Assembly: GCA_002331625.1 (NCBI GenBank)
Contig: DCZN01000080.1
Span: 115,412 to 135,124 of the forward strand
Direction of reading: 5' to 3'
Length of the DNA: 19,713 bases
Source of the DNA: Nitrospira sp. UBA2083
Lineage (GTDB): Bacteria > Nitrospirota > Nitrospiria > Nitrospirales > Nitrospiraceae
Shown: piece after piece, positions 1 to 6,588 of the stretch
How positions within the stretch are numbered: the first letter of the stretch is position 1
Layout of the letters: the number at the start of each line of letters is the position of its first letter
Notes under the pieces: generated by a model
The model's input: the letters and a program-made list of their open reading frames with translations, nothing else
Told to the model about the DNA's origin: nothing
Databases searched by the model: none
Position numbers and translations under genes: made by a program

Positions 1-44
1 CACCTGCTCTCCGGCGTCCGGTCTGAAGAAATGAGGTTCACTCT

Positions 45-899
45 ATGAATCGAGTGATCATAGCGGGCGTCGTACTGGTAGGTGTGCTGTCGGGGGCGAT
101 CAGTTGTGTCCCACCACCTCGGGTAACAGGGAGCGAGGAAGCAACTGGTCGTCCGAGCACGGAGTCGCCGGTTGACGCATTGTTCGCCCCGCCGTCGCCC
201 GAAACGATTCCAGGCGATTTGCGAGGCGAACAGATTCGACTGGGCTACAAGATGATCGTCGATACGCAGGAATATGGGAAACGGTACGTCGGGAACGCGC
301 TCACCTGCACCAATTGCCATTTGGATGCGGGACTCAATCCGAATTCCGCATCGTTCGTCGGCATCAGTACGCTCTATCCACAGTATCGTGAACGAGCCGG
401 CCGACAGATGACGCTGGCTGATCGAATCAACGAGTGTTTCGAACGCAGTATGAACGGGAAGCCTCTCCCACCCGACAGTGTGAAACTGACCGGCATCGTC
501 GCCTACATGGAATGGCTCTCCCAGAATATGCCTCCCGGCAGTGCGGTCCCGTGGCGAGGCATCCCGCGCCTGACCTCGACCCATCAGCCTGACCCCAGCA
601 ATGGGAAAAAGGTTTTTGAGAAGAAGTGTAGTTTTTGCCACGGCTCCGATGGACAAGGCACGATGTCGGCGCCCCCCGTATGGGGACCGCGTTCGTATAA
701 TATTGGTGCGGGAATGGCCCGGGTCAGTGTGGCTGCAGCATTTATCAAGGCCAACATGCCGCGGGGCTGGGGCTGGACGGTGACGGACGACGAAGCCCTC
801 GATACGGCTGCCTATATCAATACGCAGCCTCGACCGGACTTTCCCGACAAGATTCGCGATTGGCCGAAAGGGGGCAAGCCGGCGGATGCACCGTATTGA
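45..899 (+). CDS. TsdA-like diheme c-type cytochrome lipoprotein
   Basis: The 284-residue product has a lipoprotein-type signal ending at Cys21, a Pro-rich linker, and two heme c sites: CTNCH (residues 88-92) and CSFCH (195-199). The first half has the layout of TsdA thiosulfate dehydrogenases: the CTNCHLDAG motif, the 'YPQYRER' stretch, then NECFERSMNGKPLP. In TsdA the Cys of that last motif (here Cys131) is the unusual distal ligand of heme 1, and it is present. Met238 is a candidate second ligand of heme 2. TsdA enzymes interconvert thiosulfate and tetrathionate in the periplasm; that activity here is inferred from motifs only. The protein could instead be an electron-transfer cytochrome of the same fold. 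The ATG at 45 follows a GAGG at good spacing. It begins a run of plus-strand genes for sulfur and redox proteins. Confidence 0.8.
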   Translation: MNRVIIAGVVLVGVLSGAISCVPPPRVTGSEEATGRPSTESPVDALFAPPSPETIPGDLRGEQIRLGYKMIVDTQEYGKRYVGNALTCTNCHLDAGLNPNSASFVGISTLYPQYRERAGRQMTLADRINECFERSMNGKPLPPDSVKLTGIVAYMEWLSQNMPPGSAVPWRGIPRLTSTHQPDPSNGKKVFEKKCSFCHGSDGQGTMSAPPVWGPRSYNIGAGMARVSVAAAFIKANMPRGWGWTVTDDEALDTAAYINTQPRPDFPDKIRDWPKGGKPADAPY

Positions 900-925
900 C
901 AGGAAGGTGAAGCGTTTCTGCCGAT

Positions 926-989
926 GGTTTCAAGTTTTATGTTTCAGGTTTTTGGTTTCTGCACAACGTGAAACGTGAGACTTGAAACC
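926..989. repeat. Long inverted repeat (hairpin) in the TsdA-OsmC spacer
   Basis: The arms 926-946 and 969-989 are 21 nt each and reverse-complementary except at three positions. Every mismatch becomes a G-U pair in the plus-strand transcript, so the RNA can form an unbroken 21-bp stem with a 22-nt loop. The arms carry GTTTCA/TGAAAC words resembling the GTGAARCGT-type words in other spacers of this window. No T-run follows, so it is not a typical intrinsic terminator. It may be a dispersed intergenic repeat or an mRNA-processing stem. Confidence 0.7.
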
Positions 990-1031
990 TGGAACTCCAT
1001 GCGGTCGGTTTCTGATTCCGAGAGCGGCGCG

Positions 1032-1451
1032 ATGAAACTCACGGCGACTTTTCACGGCGGGACACGGTACGACATTGTAAGCGGGAAGCATCGAATCATC
1101 ACCGACCAGCCGGTGGAGGACGGGGGGCAGGATGCCGGCATGGGGCCGGTTGAACTCTTTGTGGGGTCCGTCGCAAGTTGCATCGCCTATTTCGTCGGGC
1201 AATTCTGCGGGCGACACGGCATTTCGCGGGACGGTTTGGCGGTCGATGCCGAATGGACGATGGCTGAAGGTCCTCATCGTGTTGGTCGTATCGAGATCGG
1301 GATCCATCTTCCCCATCGCATCACCACAGATCAAAAGGAGCGGCTTCTGAAGGTTGCGCACGGGTGTACGGTGCATCAGTCCATCGCCGTGGCACCGGAC
1401 ATTGGGATCAGGTTCAACCCGCATCCACATCAGAAGAACCATGATTTGTGA
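1032..1451 (+). CDS. OsmC/Ohr-family thiol protein
   Basis: This 139-residue product has the OsmC core: a beta-strand N-terminus (MKLTATFHGG), the helix-start motif GPVELFVGSVASC with Cys50, and a second conserved Cys112 in AHGCTVHQS. In OsmC and Ohr proteins this pair reduces organic hydroperoxides. Family members that use other thiols or act on sulfur compounds are also common, so the substrate is open. I start at the ATG at 1032. An upstream GTG at 975 would extend the frame into the right arm of the 926-989 hairpin and adds residues that do not look like OsmC. The ribosome-binding site at 1032 is weak. The gene sits between a TsdA-like cytochrome and a DsrE protein, which suggests a shared role in thiol/sulfur or oxidative stress handling. 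Confidence 0.82.
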   Translation: MKLTATFHGGTRYDIVSGKHRIITDQPVEDGGQDAGMGPVELFVGSVASCIAYFVGQFCGRHGISRDGLAVDAEWTMAEGPHRVGRIEIGIHLPHRITTDQKERLLKVAHGCTVHQSIAVAPDIGIRFNPHPHQKNHDL

Positions 1452-1518
1452 GGCGAAGGGGATTCTCAGCAAGCCGGAAGGATGGCGGCTGGTCTAAGGC
1501 AATCGATCGTTGGCCAAT

Positions 1519-1542
1519 ACGCTTCACGAACTACGAGAGACG
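1519..1542 (+). repeat. Spacer repeat word ACGCTTCACGAAC
   Basis: This 24-nt stretch begins ACGCTTCACGAACTACGAG and closely matches 6563-6582 (ACGCTTCACGAACGACGAGG). In both places it lies directly upstream of a ribosome-binding site. It appears to be one half-copy of a dispersed intergenic repeat; the full inverted form is at 6496-6571. Confidence 0.5.
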
Positions 1543-1560
1543 AAAGACGGAGGTTTGAGG

Positions 1561-1920
1561 ATGGCGACATTCATCATTTCAGGTAGTCGAGGAACGGACG
1601 ACCCCACGATGGCGACCTTGCCGTTTATGGCAGCGAAGACGGCCAAGGAACAGGGTCATGATGTAGTGCTCTGGCTATGGAATGAGGCGGTCACGTTGGG
1701 GCGGAAAGGTGTGGCGGATCATGTCGTCGGCGTGAATTTGACTCCCCTGAAAGATCTGCTCACCGCAGTCCAGACAGCTGGTGTGCCGATTTGGGTGTGC
1801 GGAGCCTGCGCCGTCGCTCGACAGATCGGCCCAACGGATCTCGTCGCGAGCGCCTCTATCAAGGCCATGCCGGATTACATCAAGGCTGTGGCTGAGCGAG
1901 ACCGGAATGTGATGTTTTGA
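1561..1920 (+). CDS. DsrE/DsrF-like family protein
   Basis: The 119-residue product starts MATFIISGSRGTDDP, has the alternating beta/alpha pattern of the DsrE fold, and carries a Cys pair in VCGACA (Cys80, Cys83) with the following R-x-I-G that is usual in this family. DsrE-fold proteins are small cytoplasmic sulfur carriers or persulfide-handling proteins; many stand-alone members have no assigned substrate. The ATG at 1561 is preceded by GGAGG at 1549-1553, a strong ribosome-binding site. A TTG at 1510 would read through the spacer repeat and is not used. The PPK2 gene starts 24 nt downstream, so the two are probably co-transcribed. Confidence 0.82.
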   Translation: MATFIISGSRGTDDPTMATLPFMAAKTAKEQGHDVVLWLWNEAVTLGRKGVADHVVGVNLTPLKDLLTAVQTAGVPIWVCGACAVARQIGPTDLVASASIKAMPDYIKAVAERDRNVMF

Positions 1921-1944
1921 TGCGTGGAGGCAAGGAGGGGATCT

Positions 1945-3006
1945 ATGGCGGAGAGTAGTGAATCGTCAGGGAAGTCCAAAGACCGCAAAGCGCGGATGGA
2001 TACCGCAGAGATCGACGACCTTCTGAACCAAGAACCACGCACGGACGCGAAGGAGCTGGAAGCAATTCCCACCAAGGTCCCGCACGAAGGAGACGGGTAT
2101 CTGCCGCCTGGCGGTGCATCCATTGGAACGGTGTTGAAACAAATCGGCGACCCAGGGAGCACTCTCACCGAGGATGATCTTTGCAGAATCAACACGAGAA
2201 AGGGCCTCCTTCAGTTGCTGGAAAAGCGAGGCGTCGATATTCGGGATGTGCGCAAGCGGCTGCTCTATGAACACGAGTTGAGGCAGCTCCAGGTGGAATT
2301 GGTGAAGTTCCAACGGTGGGTCCAGCATACCGGTGCACGCATCGCAATCCTTGTGGAGGGTCGAGACGCGGCAGGGAAAGGGGGCACGATCCGCCGGTTC
2401 ACTGAACATCTGAACCCTCGCGCCATGCGTGTGGTCGCGCTGCCCAAACCGACGGACGAAGAACGTGGCCAGTGGTATTTCCAACGCTATATCCGTCAGC
2501 TGCCGAACAAGGGGGAAATCGTCTTCTTCGATCGAAGTTGGTATAACCGCGCGGTCGTCGAGCCGGTGATGGGATTCTGCACGAAGAAAGAGCACCAGCG
2601 GTTCCTTCAGCAAGTCCCCGAGTTCGAGCATATGCTCTACGAAGATGGAGTGACCATCATCAAGTTCTGGTTCTCGATCTCGAAAGAGGAGCAGGCTAAA
2701 CGGTTCGAAGCGAGGCGACAAAATCCCCTGAAGCAGTGGAAACTCAGTCCGGTCGATGAAAAGGCCCAGGAATTGTGGGATGCGTATACCCGCAACAAGG
2801 AAGAAATGTTCAGCAAGACACATACGACGTACAGTCCCTGGATCATCGTGAAGGCGAACGATAAACAGACGGCGCGTCTTGAAAGCCTGCGCTACGTGCT
2901 GAATCTGCTGCCCTACAAGGGGAAGGAAGAAGCTCTGATCAGGTTGACTCCAGACCCAAATGTGATCACACGGTTCCACCGCAAGATGGTGGAGCTGGAC
3001 TTGTAA
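1945..3006 (+). CDS. ppk2: Polyphosphate kinase 2 (PPK2) family protein
   Basis: The 353-residue product carries the PPK2 core: a P-loop of the form VEGRDAAGKGG (residues about 137-147), the lid-region Arg/Lys residues, and a Walker B segment VFFDRSWYNRAVVEPVMGF (about 193-211). These proteins transfer phosphate between polyphosphate and nucleotides in the cytoplasm; this subfamily usually makes ATP or GTP from polyphosphate and NDP. About 100 charged N-terminal residues precede the core, making it longer than the common 260-300-residue form. The ATG at 1945 follows GGAGGGG with suitable spacing. An in-frame GTG at 1924 lacks such a site. It lies in the same run as the DsrE gene. Linking it to a stress or energy-reserve role is inference. 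Confidence 0.93.
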   Translation: MAESSESSGKSKDRKARMDTAEIDDLLNQEPRTDAKELEAIPTKVPHEGDGYLPPGGASIGTVLKQIGDPGSTLTEDDLCRINTRKGLLQLLEKRGVDIRDVRKRLLYEHELRQLQVELVKFQRWVQHTGARIAILVEGRDAAGKGGTIRRFTEHLNPRAMRVVALPKPTDEERGQWYFQRYIRQLPNKGEIVFFDRSWYNRAVVEPVMGFCTKKEHQRFLQQVPEFEHMLYEDGVTIIKFWFSISKEEQAKRFEARRQNPLKQWKLSPVDEKAQELWDAYTRNKEEMFSKTHTTYSPWIIVKANDKQTARLESLRYVLNLLPYKGKEEALIRLTPDPNVITRFHRKMVELDL

Positions 3007-3048
3007 CGTCGGGTAGCCGTTGGCGCCACCGATGAAAGGAACAAGAAG

Positions 3049-3579
3049 ATGAAGACGAGTCTGTTCACGGTGATGGTCGCTGCACTGTGCTTCGCGGTGC
3101 CTGCTGGCGCGGCGGAACGGCACATGATGCAACCAGTCGTGCCCCCCGATAAATTGGCTGAAGCAAGGGCACTTAAGAATCCTTTGGCCCATTCTCCCGA
3201 GGTCATTGAGCAGGGCAAAGCGGTTTACAACGGCAAGGGCGGCTGCGTCACCTGTCATGGAATCGACGGAGACGGCAAAGGGCCAGGGGCTGCAAGCATG
3301 AATCCGGCTCCCCGTAACTTTCAGCATCATGGGTTCTGGCGACATCGTACCGAAGGGGAAGTCTTCTGGGCCATCAAGTATGGATCGCCCGGGACCGCCA
3401 TGATCGCATTTGGGTCGGTCTTGTCCGACCAAGAAATCTGGGCCCTCATCCACTATGAGCAAGGCTTCGCGGGGAGACATGGCATGATGGAGCATCGAGG
3501 AGAAATGGGACCCGGCGGCGGTATGGGCGGGAGAGAAGGGATGGGGCATCGTGGGCGAAGAGGTGGAATGGATGAGTGA
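3049..3579 (+). CDS. Periplasmic monoheme cytochrome c with Gly/Met/His-rich tail
   Basis: The 176-residue product has a cleavable signal peptide (cut near Ala22), one heme site CVTCH (66-70) followed by GIDGDGKGPGA, and Met118 in GTAMIAF as the likely second axial ligand. This is a class I cytochrome c for electron transfer in the periplasm. Residues from about 143 to the end form a low-complexity tail rich in Gly, Met, His and Arg. The tail is not part of the cytochrome fold and resembles metal-binding tails. The next gene's product carries a similar tail. The ATG at 3049 follows AAAGGAACAAG. It is 42 nt from ppk2 and probably in its transcript. The electron partner is unknown. Confidence 0.88.
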   Translation: MKTSLFTVMVAALCFAVPAGAAERHMMQPVVPPDKLAEARALKNPLAHSPEVIEQGKAVYNGKGGCVTCHGIDGDGKGPGAASMNPAPRNFQHHGFWRHRTEGEVFWAIKYGSPGTAMIAFGSVLSDQEIWALIHYEQGFAGRHGMMEHRGEMGPGGGMGGREGMGHRGRRGGMDE

Positions 3580-3709
3580 GCGTTCTTCGGTCTCATCCGA
3601 CTGGAGGTAAAGGAACAAACAGAAGATTCCTTGCGACCTCTTTGTCAAGAATTCAGGCCCGTCGGGTTGTCAACGAGACTCGGCCATTGAATTGATTACC
3701 AGTGTCCAT

Positions 3710-3740
3710 GGCGCACCGTGCGCCTTTCTGGCGCGTTTTT
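3710..3740 (+). terminator. Candidate intrinsic terminator with a competing hairpin
   Basis: GCGCC (3720-3724), loop TTTCT and GGCGC (3730-3734) form a stem followed after one G by TTTTT (3736-3740). The same GCGCC can instead pair with GGCGC at 3710-3714 through the palindrome GGCGCACCGTGCGCC. The two hairpins exclude each other, as in an attenuator. It lies 130 nt after the cytochrome stop and about 240 nt before the next start. The stem is short, so termination efficiency is uncertain. The rest of the 397-nt spacer (3580-3976) shows no gene. Confidence 0.45.
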
Positions 3741-3976
3741 CCACATCTCTCAATCTCGCACTGAGTGTTCCTGCATCACATCGCGCTACTTGCTTCCGGT
3801 TGAACTGGCTCAAACCACTGTTTTACCCACTCTGTGATTCTCATACCCTGAAAGACAACGCGGCATCAGAATCGCAAGCAGTTTGTTCTGAATTCAATGG
3901 TGAGGAGAGTGGCTCTTGCTCGCCGGGAGAGAGCAATCAGTCTTCCGTGAAGAACATAAAGCTCGGAGGTATTGTC

Positions 3977-4651
3977 ATGACCAAGTGGAAAAAGGGTTGG
4001 TTGGTTAGAATTGGGGGAGCCGGATTGATCGTCGCCATGATCGGCTTCCCAAGCTTTGCCGACGAAGGCCATGGGCAAATGGGGCATGGTGGCCATGATC
4101 AGGAAGATCAACATGACGAGGGTGGACATTATCTGAAACACTTATTGAAACATGCCAAGGAGATCGGGCTGACGCCCGAGCAAATCGGCAAGCTGAAAGC
4201 CCTGCAGCTCGACTTTAAGCGAACAGAAGTTAGGTTGGAGGCTGACAGAAAGATTGCCAAACTCGACCTTCAGGCATTGGTGGAGGATGAGCAGGCTGAC
4301 CTCAATACCATTCAGGCGAAAGTCGAGCAGTTGAAAAAGACGGAAGGGGCCTGTCAGTTCGCGGGGATCAAGGCGAAGCGTCATGCCGCTGCGCTATTGA
4401 GTCCCGATCAACGTGAAAAGGAACGTGTCGTCCATGAACAAATGAAGAGTGGCGGCCAGCACGGGGCCGGAGCAGGGGGAATGAGCCACGGTGGGATGAT
4501 GGGCGGGAGAGGCGGAATGGGCGGAATGATGGGTGGCATGGGAGGTGGGAGCAGTCACGGAAGTGGTCAGGCCGGTGGTGGACAAGGAGGACATGACGGG
4601 GGCGATCACGGGAGTGGAGGGTCCGGTGGAGGTCAGCAACATCAACATTGA
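3977..4651 (+). CDS. CpxP/Spy-like periplasmic protein with Gly/Met/His-rich tail
   Basis: The 224-residue product has a signal peptide (hydrophobic to about residue 28), a His/Asp/Glu-rich stretch (31-60), then a helical region with two LTxxQ-type motifs: LTPEQ (65-69) and LSPDQRE (141-147). This layout is typical of CpxP, Spy and ZraP proteins, which act as periplasmic chaperones or metal-responsive proteins. Residues 156-224 are almost entirely Gly, Met, His, Ser and Gln, including MMGGRGGMGGMMGGM, and suggest binding of Cu, Zn or Ni. The start at 3977 follows GGAGG (3965-3969). The reading frame is open further upstream, but that part is cysteine-bearing spacer without signal-peptide character. 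It is separated from the previous cytochrome by the candidate terminator, so it may have its own promoter. Confidence 0.78.
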   Translation: MTKWKKGWLVRIGGAGLIVAMIGFPSFADEGHGQMGHGGHDQEDQHDEGGHYLKHLLKHAKEIGLTPEQIGKLKALQLDFKRTEVRLEADRKIAKLDLQALVEDEQADLNTIQAKVEQLKKTEGACQFAGIKAKRHAAALLSPDQREKERVVHEQMKSGGQHGAGAGGMSHGGMMGGRGGMGGMMGGMGGGSSHGSGQAGGGQGGHDGGDHGSGGSGGGQQHQH

Positions 4652-4694
4652 TGATTGAGATAGCCCTAGATAGTCTGTGAGAAGAGAGGTACGC

Positions 4695-5054
4695 ATGTAT
4701 GTACGTATTCTGATGAGCATTCTCGCGGTTGTGGTGACAGCCTCGTGGGCTCTGGCACAAAACCATCCTGGAACTCTGAAAAACGGAGAGAGAATTTTCC
4801 AACAACATTGTGCCGGCTGCCATGGAACCTCTGGTGATGGGCTTGGGCCCGATATCAAGGAGCTGATTGTTCCTCCTGTGAATTTTCGGGCGCCGAAGTC
4901 GCGGACGAAGACCGATATGGAGCTGTATCTTTCTATCAAACGGGGTGTCCTCTTCAGCCCCATGCACGGCTGGGCTGATCGATTGTCGGATCAAGAGATT
5001 CGGGATGTGCTGAGATATATCCGCAGTTTGGCTCCTTTTAATCCCATCGGCTAG
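4695..5054 (+). CDS. Small periplasmic monoheme cytochrome c
   Basis: The 119-residue product has a signal peptide ending near ALAQ, one heme site CAGCH with GTSGDGLGPD after it, and a likely Met ligand in the motif VLFSPMHGW. It is a paralogue of the minus-strand cytochrome at 14567-14926. They share the blocks RTKTD/RSKTD, GVLF(S/T)PMHG and a C-terminal YIRS-P helix, and have the same length. The first ATG after GAGAGG is at 4695; a GTG at 4677 would add six residues before the signal peptide. It follows the CpxP-like gene by 43 nt and is probably co-transcribed. It is inferred to carry electrons to a terminal oxidase or other cytochromes. Confidence 0.87.
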   Translation: MYVRILMSILAVVVTASWALAQNHPGTLKNGERIFQQHCAGCHGTSGDGLGPDIKELIVPPVNFRAPKSRTKTDMELYLSIKRGVLFSPMHGWADRLSDQEIRDVLRYIRSLAPFNPIG

Positions 5055-5270
5055 TACCGCTTCACAGGGTCCATGCCTCCTGGCGCATTCTGCGACAGGG
5101 GTATTTCATGGTGAGACCTGGAACGCCACAGGGTGACTCGGGTCTCTCATGTGAAACGTTCCGCAACGTCTCGTCATACCACAACAATTCATGGCCTGCC
5201 TGGAAACTTCTCTGGCATGGACTTAGCTTTTTCAAGAGAACGAACGTCCACATCAACCGGAGGATTTGTC
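5055..5270. other. 216-nt spacer upstream of the YtxH gene
   Basis: I see no gene here. The plus strand contains an imperfect hairpin: GGTGAGACC around 5110-5118 pairs with GGTCTCTCAT at 5141-5150. A smaller one follows, ACGTT-CCGC-AACGT. The length and the structure suggest that the downstream oxidoreductase genes have a leader or their own promoter, but I cannot identify clear promoter boxes. Confidence 0.3.
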
Positions 5271-5582
5271 ATGGCAAACCAGGATTTCAAGTGTTCCCCA
5301 GAGACCGTGATTCTCGCGTTTCTCGGCGGCGCCATCGGAGGAATGTTCGCCGGTATCCTGCTCGCGCCGAGATCAGGCGAGGATACACGTCGAGAGATAC
5401 GAGGCTATGCGAGAAAGACTGAAAACGAGGTGATCGAGAAAGCGAAAGAGGCTCGCGCCGCGCTCGATGAAGTCATTGAACGTGGGAGACATTTCATGGA
5501 TGAACGGCGAAGCGATGTCGAAGCGGCCGTGAAGGCCGGTATGGAGGCAATGAAGGAGCGAAAGGAGAAGTACGGGAGCTGA
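5271..5582 (+). CDS. YtxH-domain small membrane protein
   Basis: The 103-residue product begins MANQDFKCSPETV, has one hydrophobic, Gly-rich segment (LAFLGGAIGGMFAGILLAP, about residues 14-32) followed by RSGEDTRREI, then a charged helical region. This is the usual pattern of YtxH-domain proteins, which are small, single-membrane-segment proteins often induced by general stress; their biochemical role is unknown. The ATG at 5271 follows GGAGG with good spacing, and translation in frame before it looks like spacer. It ends 4 nt before the oxidoreductase gamma-delta gene, so the two are translationally close. Confidence 0.75.
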   Translation: MANQDFKCSPETVILAFLGGAIGGMFAGILLAPRSGEDTRREIRGYARKTENEVIEKAKEARAALDEVIERGRHFMDERRSDVEAAVKAGMEAMKERKEKYGS

Positions 5583-5586
5583 CACG

Positions 5587-6492
5587 ATGCTCGCCATTCG
5601 CTTTCATGGCCGAGGAGGACAGGGCGCCAAGACTGCCAGCCGCATCGTGGGAACCGCCGCATTTCTGGAAGGGTTTGTGGCGCAGGACTCACCAATCTAT
5701 GGAGCCGAACGACGCGGCGCGCCGGTCGCGGCCTTTACACGCATGGCCAAAGCCCCGATTCGTGAGCGAGGCATCATCGCACATCCCGATGTGGTGGTGG
5801 TCGCTGACGCGTCGCTCATGGGGGATCCTGCCGCCAAGGTGCTGGAGGGAGTGGATGGAAAGACGATCCTATTCGTAAACTCGCCGATGTCTGCCGAGCA
5901 ACTCAGCGCACAGATTTCCGCTCGAGGGCACCTGACGACGTTGAATTTGACCGAGATCGCGCTCCAGCGCATGGGCAAACGAGGAGCCATCAGTGCGTTG
6001 CTCGGTGCCGTAGCGGGACGGCTCGTGGGTCTCCGTCAGGAGTCGATCCACGAAGCAATTGCTCGGGAACTGGCCGAGCTTGGGCTCGCCGCGTCTGTTA
6101 TTGAACAGAATCAAGACGCCGCCAAATATTGTTACGAGGCGGTGCCTGTTGTCGCGCTTGAATCCCGTGCTCGTCAAACAGTCCCAGTGGCGCTTCACAT
6201 ACCGGCATATGAATCTCCGACCAGAGGCACTGCCGGTATCACGGTCGGACCAAATTCAGGTATCCGGTCGGTCGGCGGGTGGCGCACATTTCGTCCGGTG
6301 TTGCGTCCGGATCTCTGCAATGGCTGCTGGCTCTGTTTTGCCAATTGTCCCGAAGGCGCGATCACCATCAAGCCTGATGGCAGGCCGGCAATTTACTATC
6401 CCCATTGCAAGGGCTGCCTCGACTGCGTCGAAGTCTGCCCGACCGATGCCTTGACGGTAGAACGAGAAACGGAAGCGACAAGTAAGACGTGA
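5587..6492 (+). CDS. 2-oxoacid:ferredoxin oxidoreductase, fused gamma-delta subunit
   Basis: The 301-residue product joins two subunits that are often separate. Residues 1 to about 185 are the gamma domain, with the GRGGQG motif at 8-13. Residues about 235-295 are a delta-type ferredoxin domain with two [4Fe-4S] motifs: Cys244/247/250/254 and Cys274/277/280/284, each ending in CP. The complex oxidises pyruvate or another 2-oxoacid to an acyl-CoA and reduces ferredoxin, or runs the carboxylating direction used in the reductive TCA cycle. The substrate cannot be read from this subunit. The ATG at 5587 follows GGGAG. The order gamma-delta, alpha, beta is the usual one for the archaeal-type pyruvate enzyme. 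It is separated from the alpha gene by a 96-nt repeat-bearing spacer. Confidence 0.9.
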   Translation: MLAIRFHGRGGQGAKTASRIVGTAAFLEGFVAQDSPIYGAERRGAPVAAFTRMAKAPIRERGIIAHPDVVVVADASLMGDPAAKVLEGVDGKTILFVNSPMSAEQLSAQISARGHLTTLNLTEIALQRMGKRGAISALLGAVAGRLVGLRQESIHEAIARELAELGLAASVIEQNQDAAKYCYEAVPVVALESRARQTVPVALHIPAYESPTRGTAGITVGPNSGIRSVGGWRTFRPVLRPDLCNGCWLCFANCPEGAITIKPDGRPAIYYPHCKGCLDCVEVCPTDALTVERETEATSKT

Positions 6493-6495
6493 AAA

Positions 6496-6571
6496 GTGAA
6501 GCGTATCTCGAGAAGTACAAGATACGAACATGTGGAAATTGCTAGGATCAGTGTCGCGAACAACGCTTCAC
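6496..6571. repeat. Inverted spacer repeat GTGAAGCGT / ACGCTTCAC
   Basis: GTGAAGCGT (6496-6504) and ACGCTTCAC (6563-6571) are perfect inverted copies. Nested inside, GTATCT (6503-6508) pairs with AGATAC (6520-6525). The element fills the gap between the gamma-delta and alpha genes. Its right arm recurs at 1519-1531. I recall similar words in Nitrospira spacers, but only the two copies here are seen directly. Confidence 0.65.
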
Positions 6572-6588
6572 GAACGACGAGGAGGAAG

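Noticed and set aside
930..1472. A 180-codon minus-strand frame opposite the OsmC gene
   Set aside because: Antisense to a gene with conserved cysteines; the translation has no domain or signal and includes the spacer hairpin.
1966..3648. A 560-codon open frame on the minus strand opposite ppk2 and the following cytochrome
   Set aside because: It has no recognisable domain, and lies antisense to two genes with clear motifs and ribosome-binding sites. It is best explained by codon bias of the plus-strand genes.
3861..3877. A GG-N10-GC element (CGGCAT-CAGAA-TCGCA) upstream of the CpxP-like gene
   Set aside because: Spacing is right, but three of eleven consensus bases differ; matches this weak are expected many times by chance in 20 kb.
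3692..3976. N-terminal extension of the CpxP-like protein
   Set aside because: The frame is open but has no ribosome-binding site at its first codon, overlaps the candidate terminator, and would bury the signal peptide about 95 residues into the protein.
4636..4655. Small palindrome CATCAA-CA-TTGATG at the end of the CpxP-like gene
   Set aside because: The two-base loop is too small for an RNA hairpin, it overlaps the last codons, and its half-sites face the wrong way for an FNR box (TTGAT-N4-ATCAA).
4368..4994. Long minus-strand frames opposite the CpxP-like tail and the next cytochrome
   Set aside because: They arise from the low-complexity Gly/Met/His coding repeats read in reverse; the translation is rich in Ser/His/Pro without fold features.
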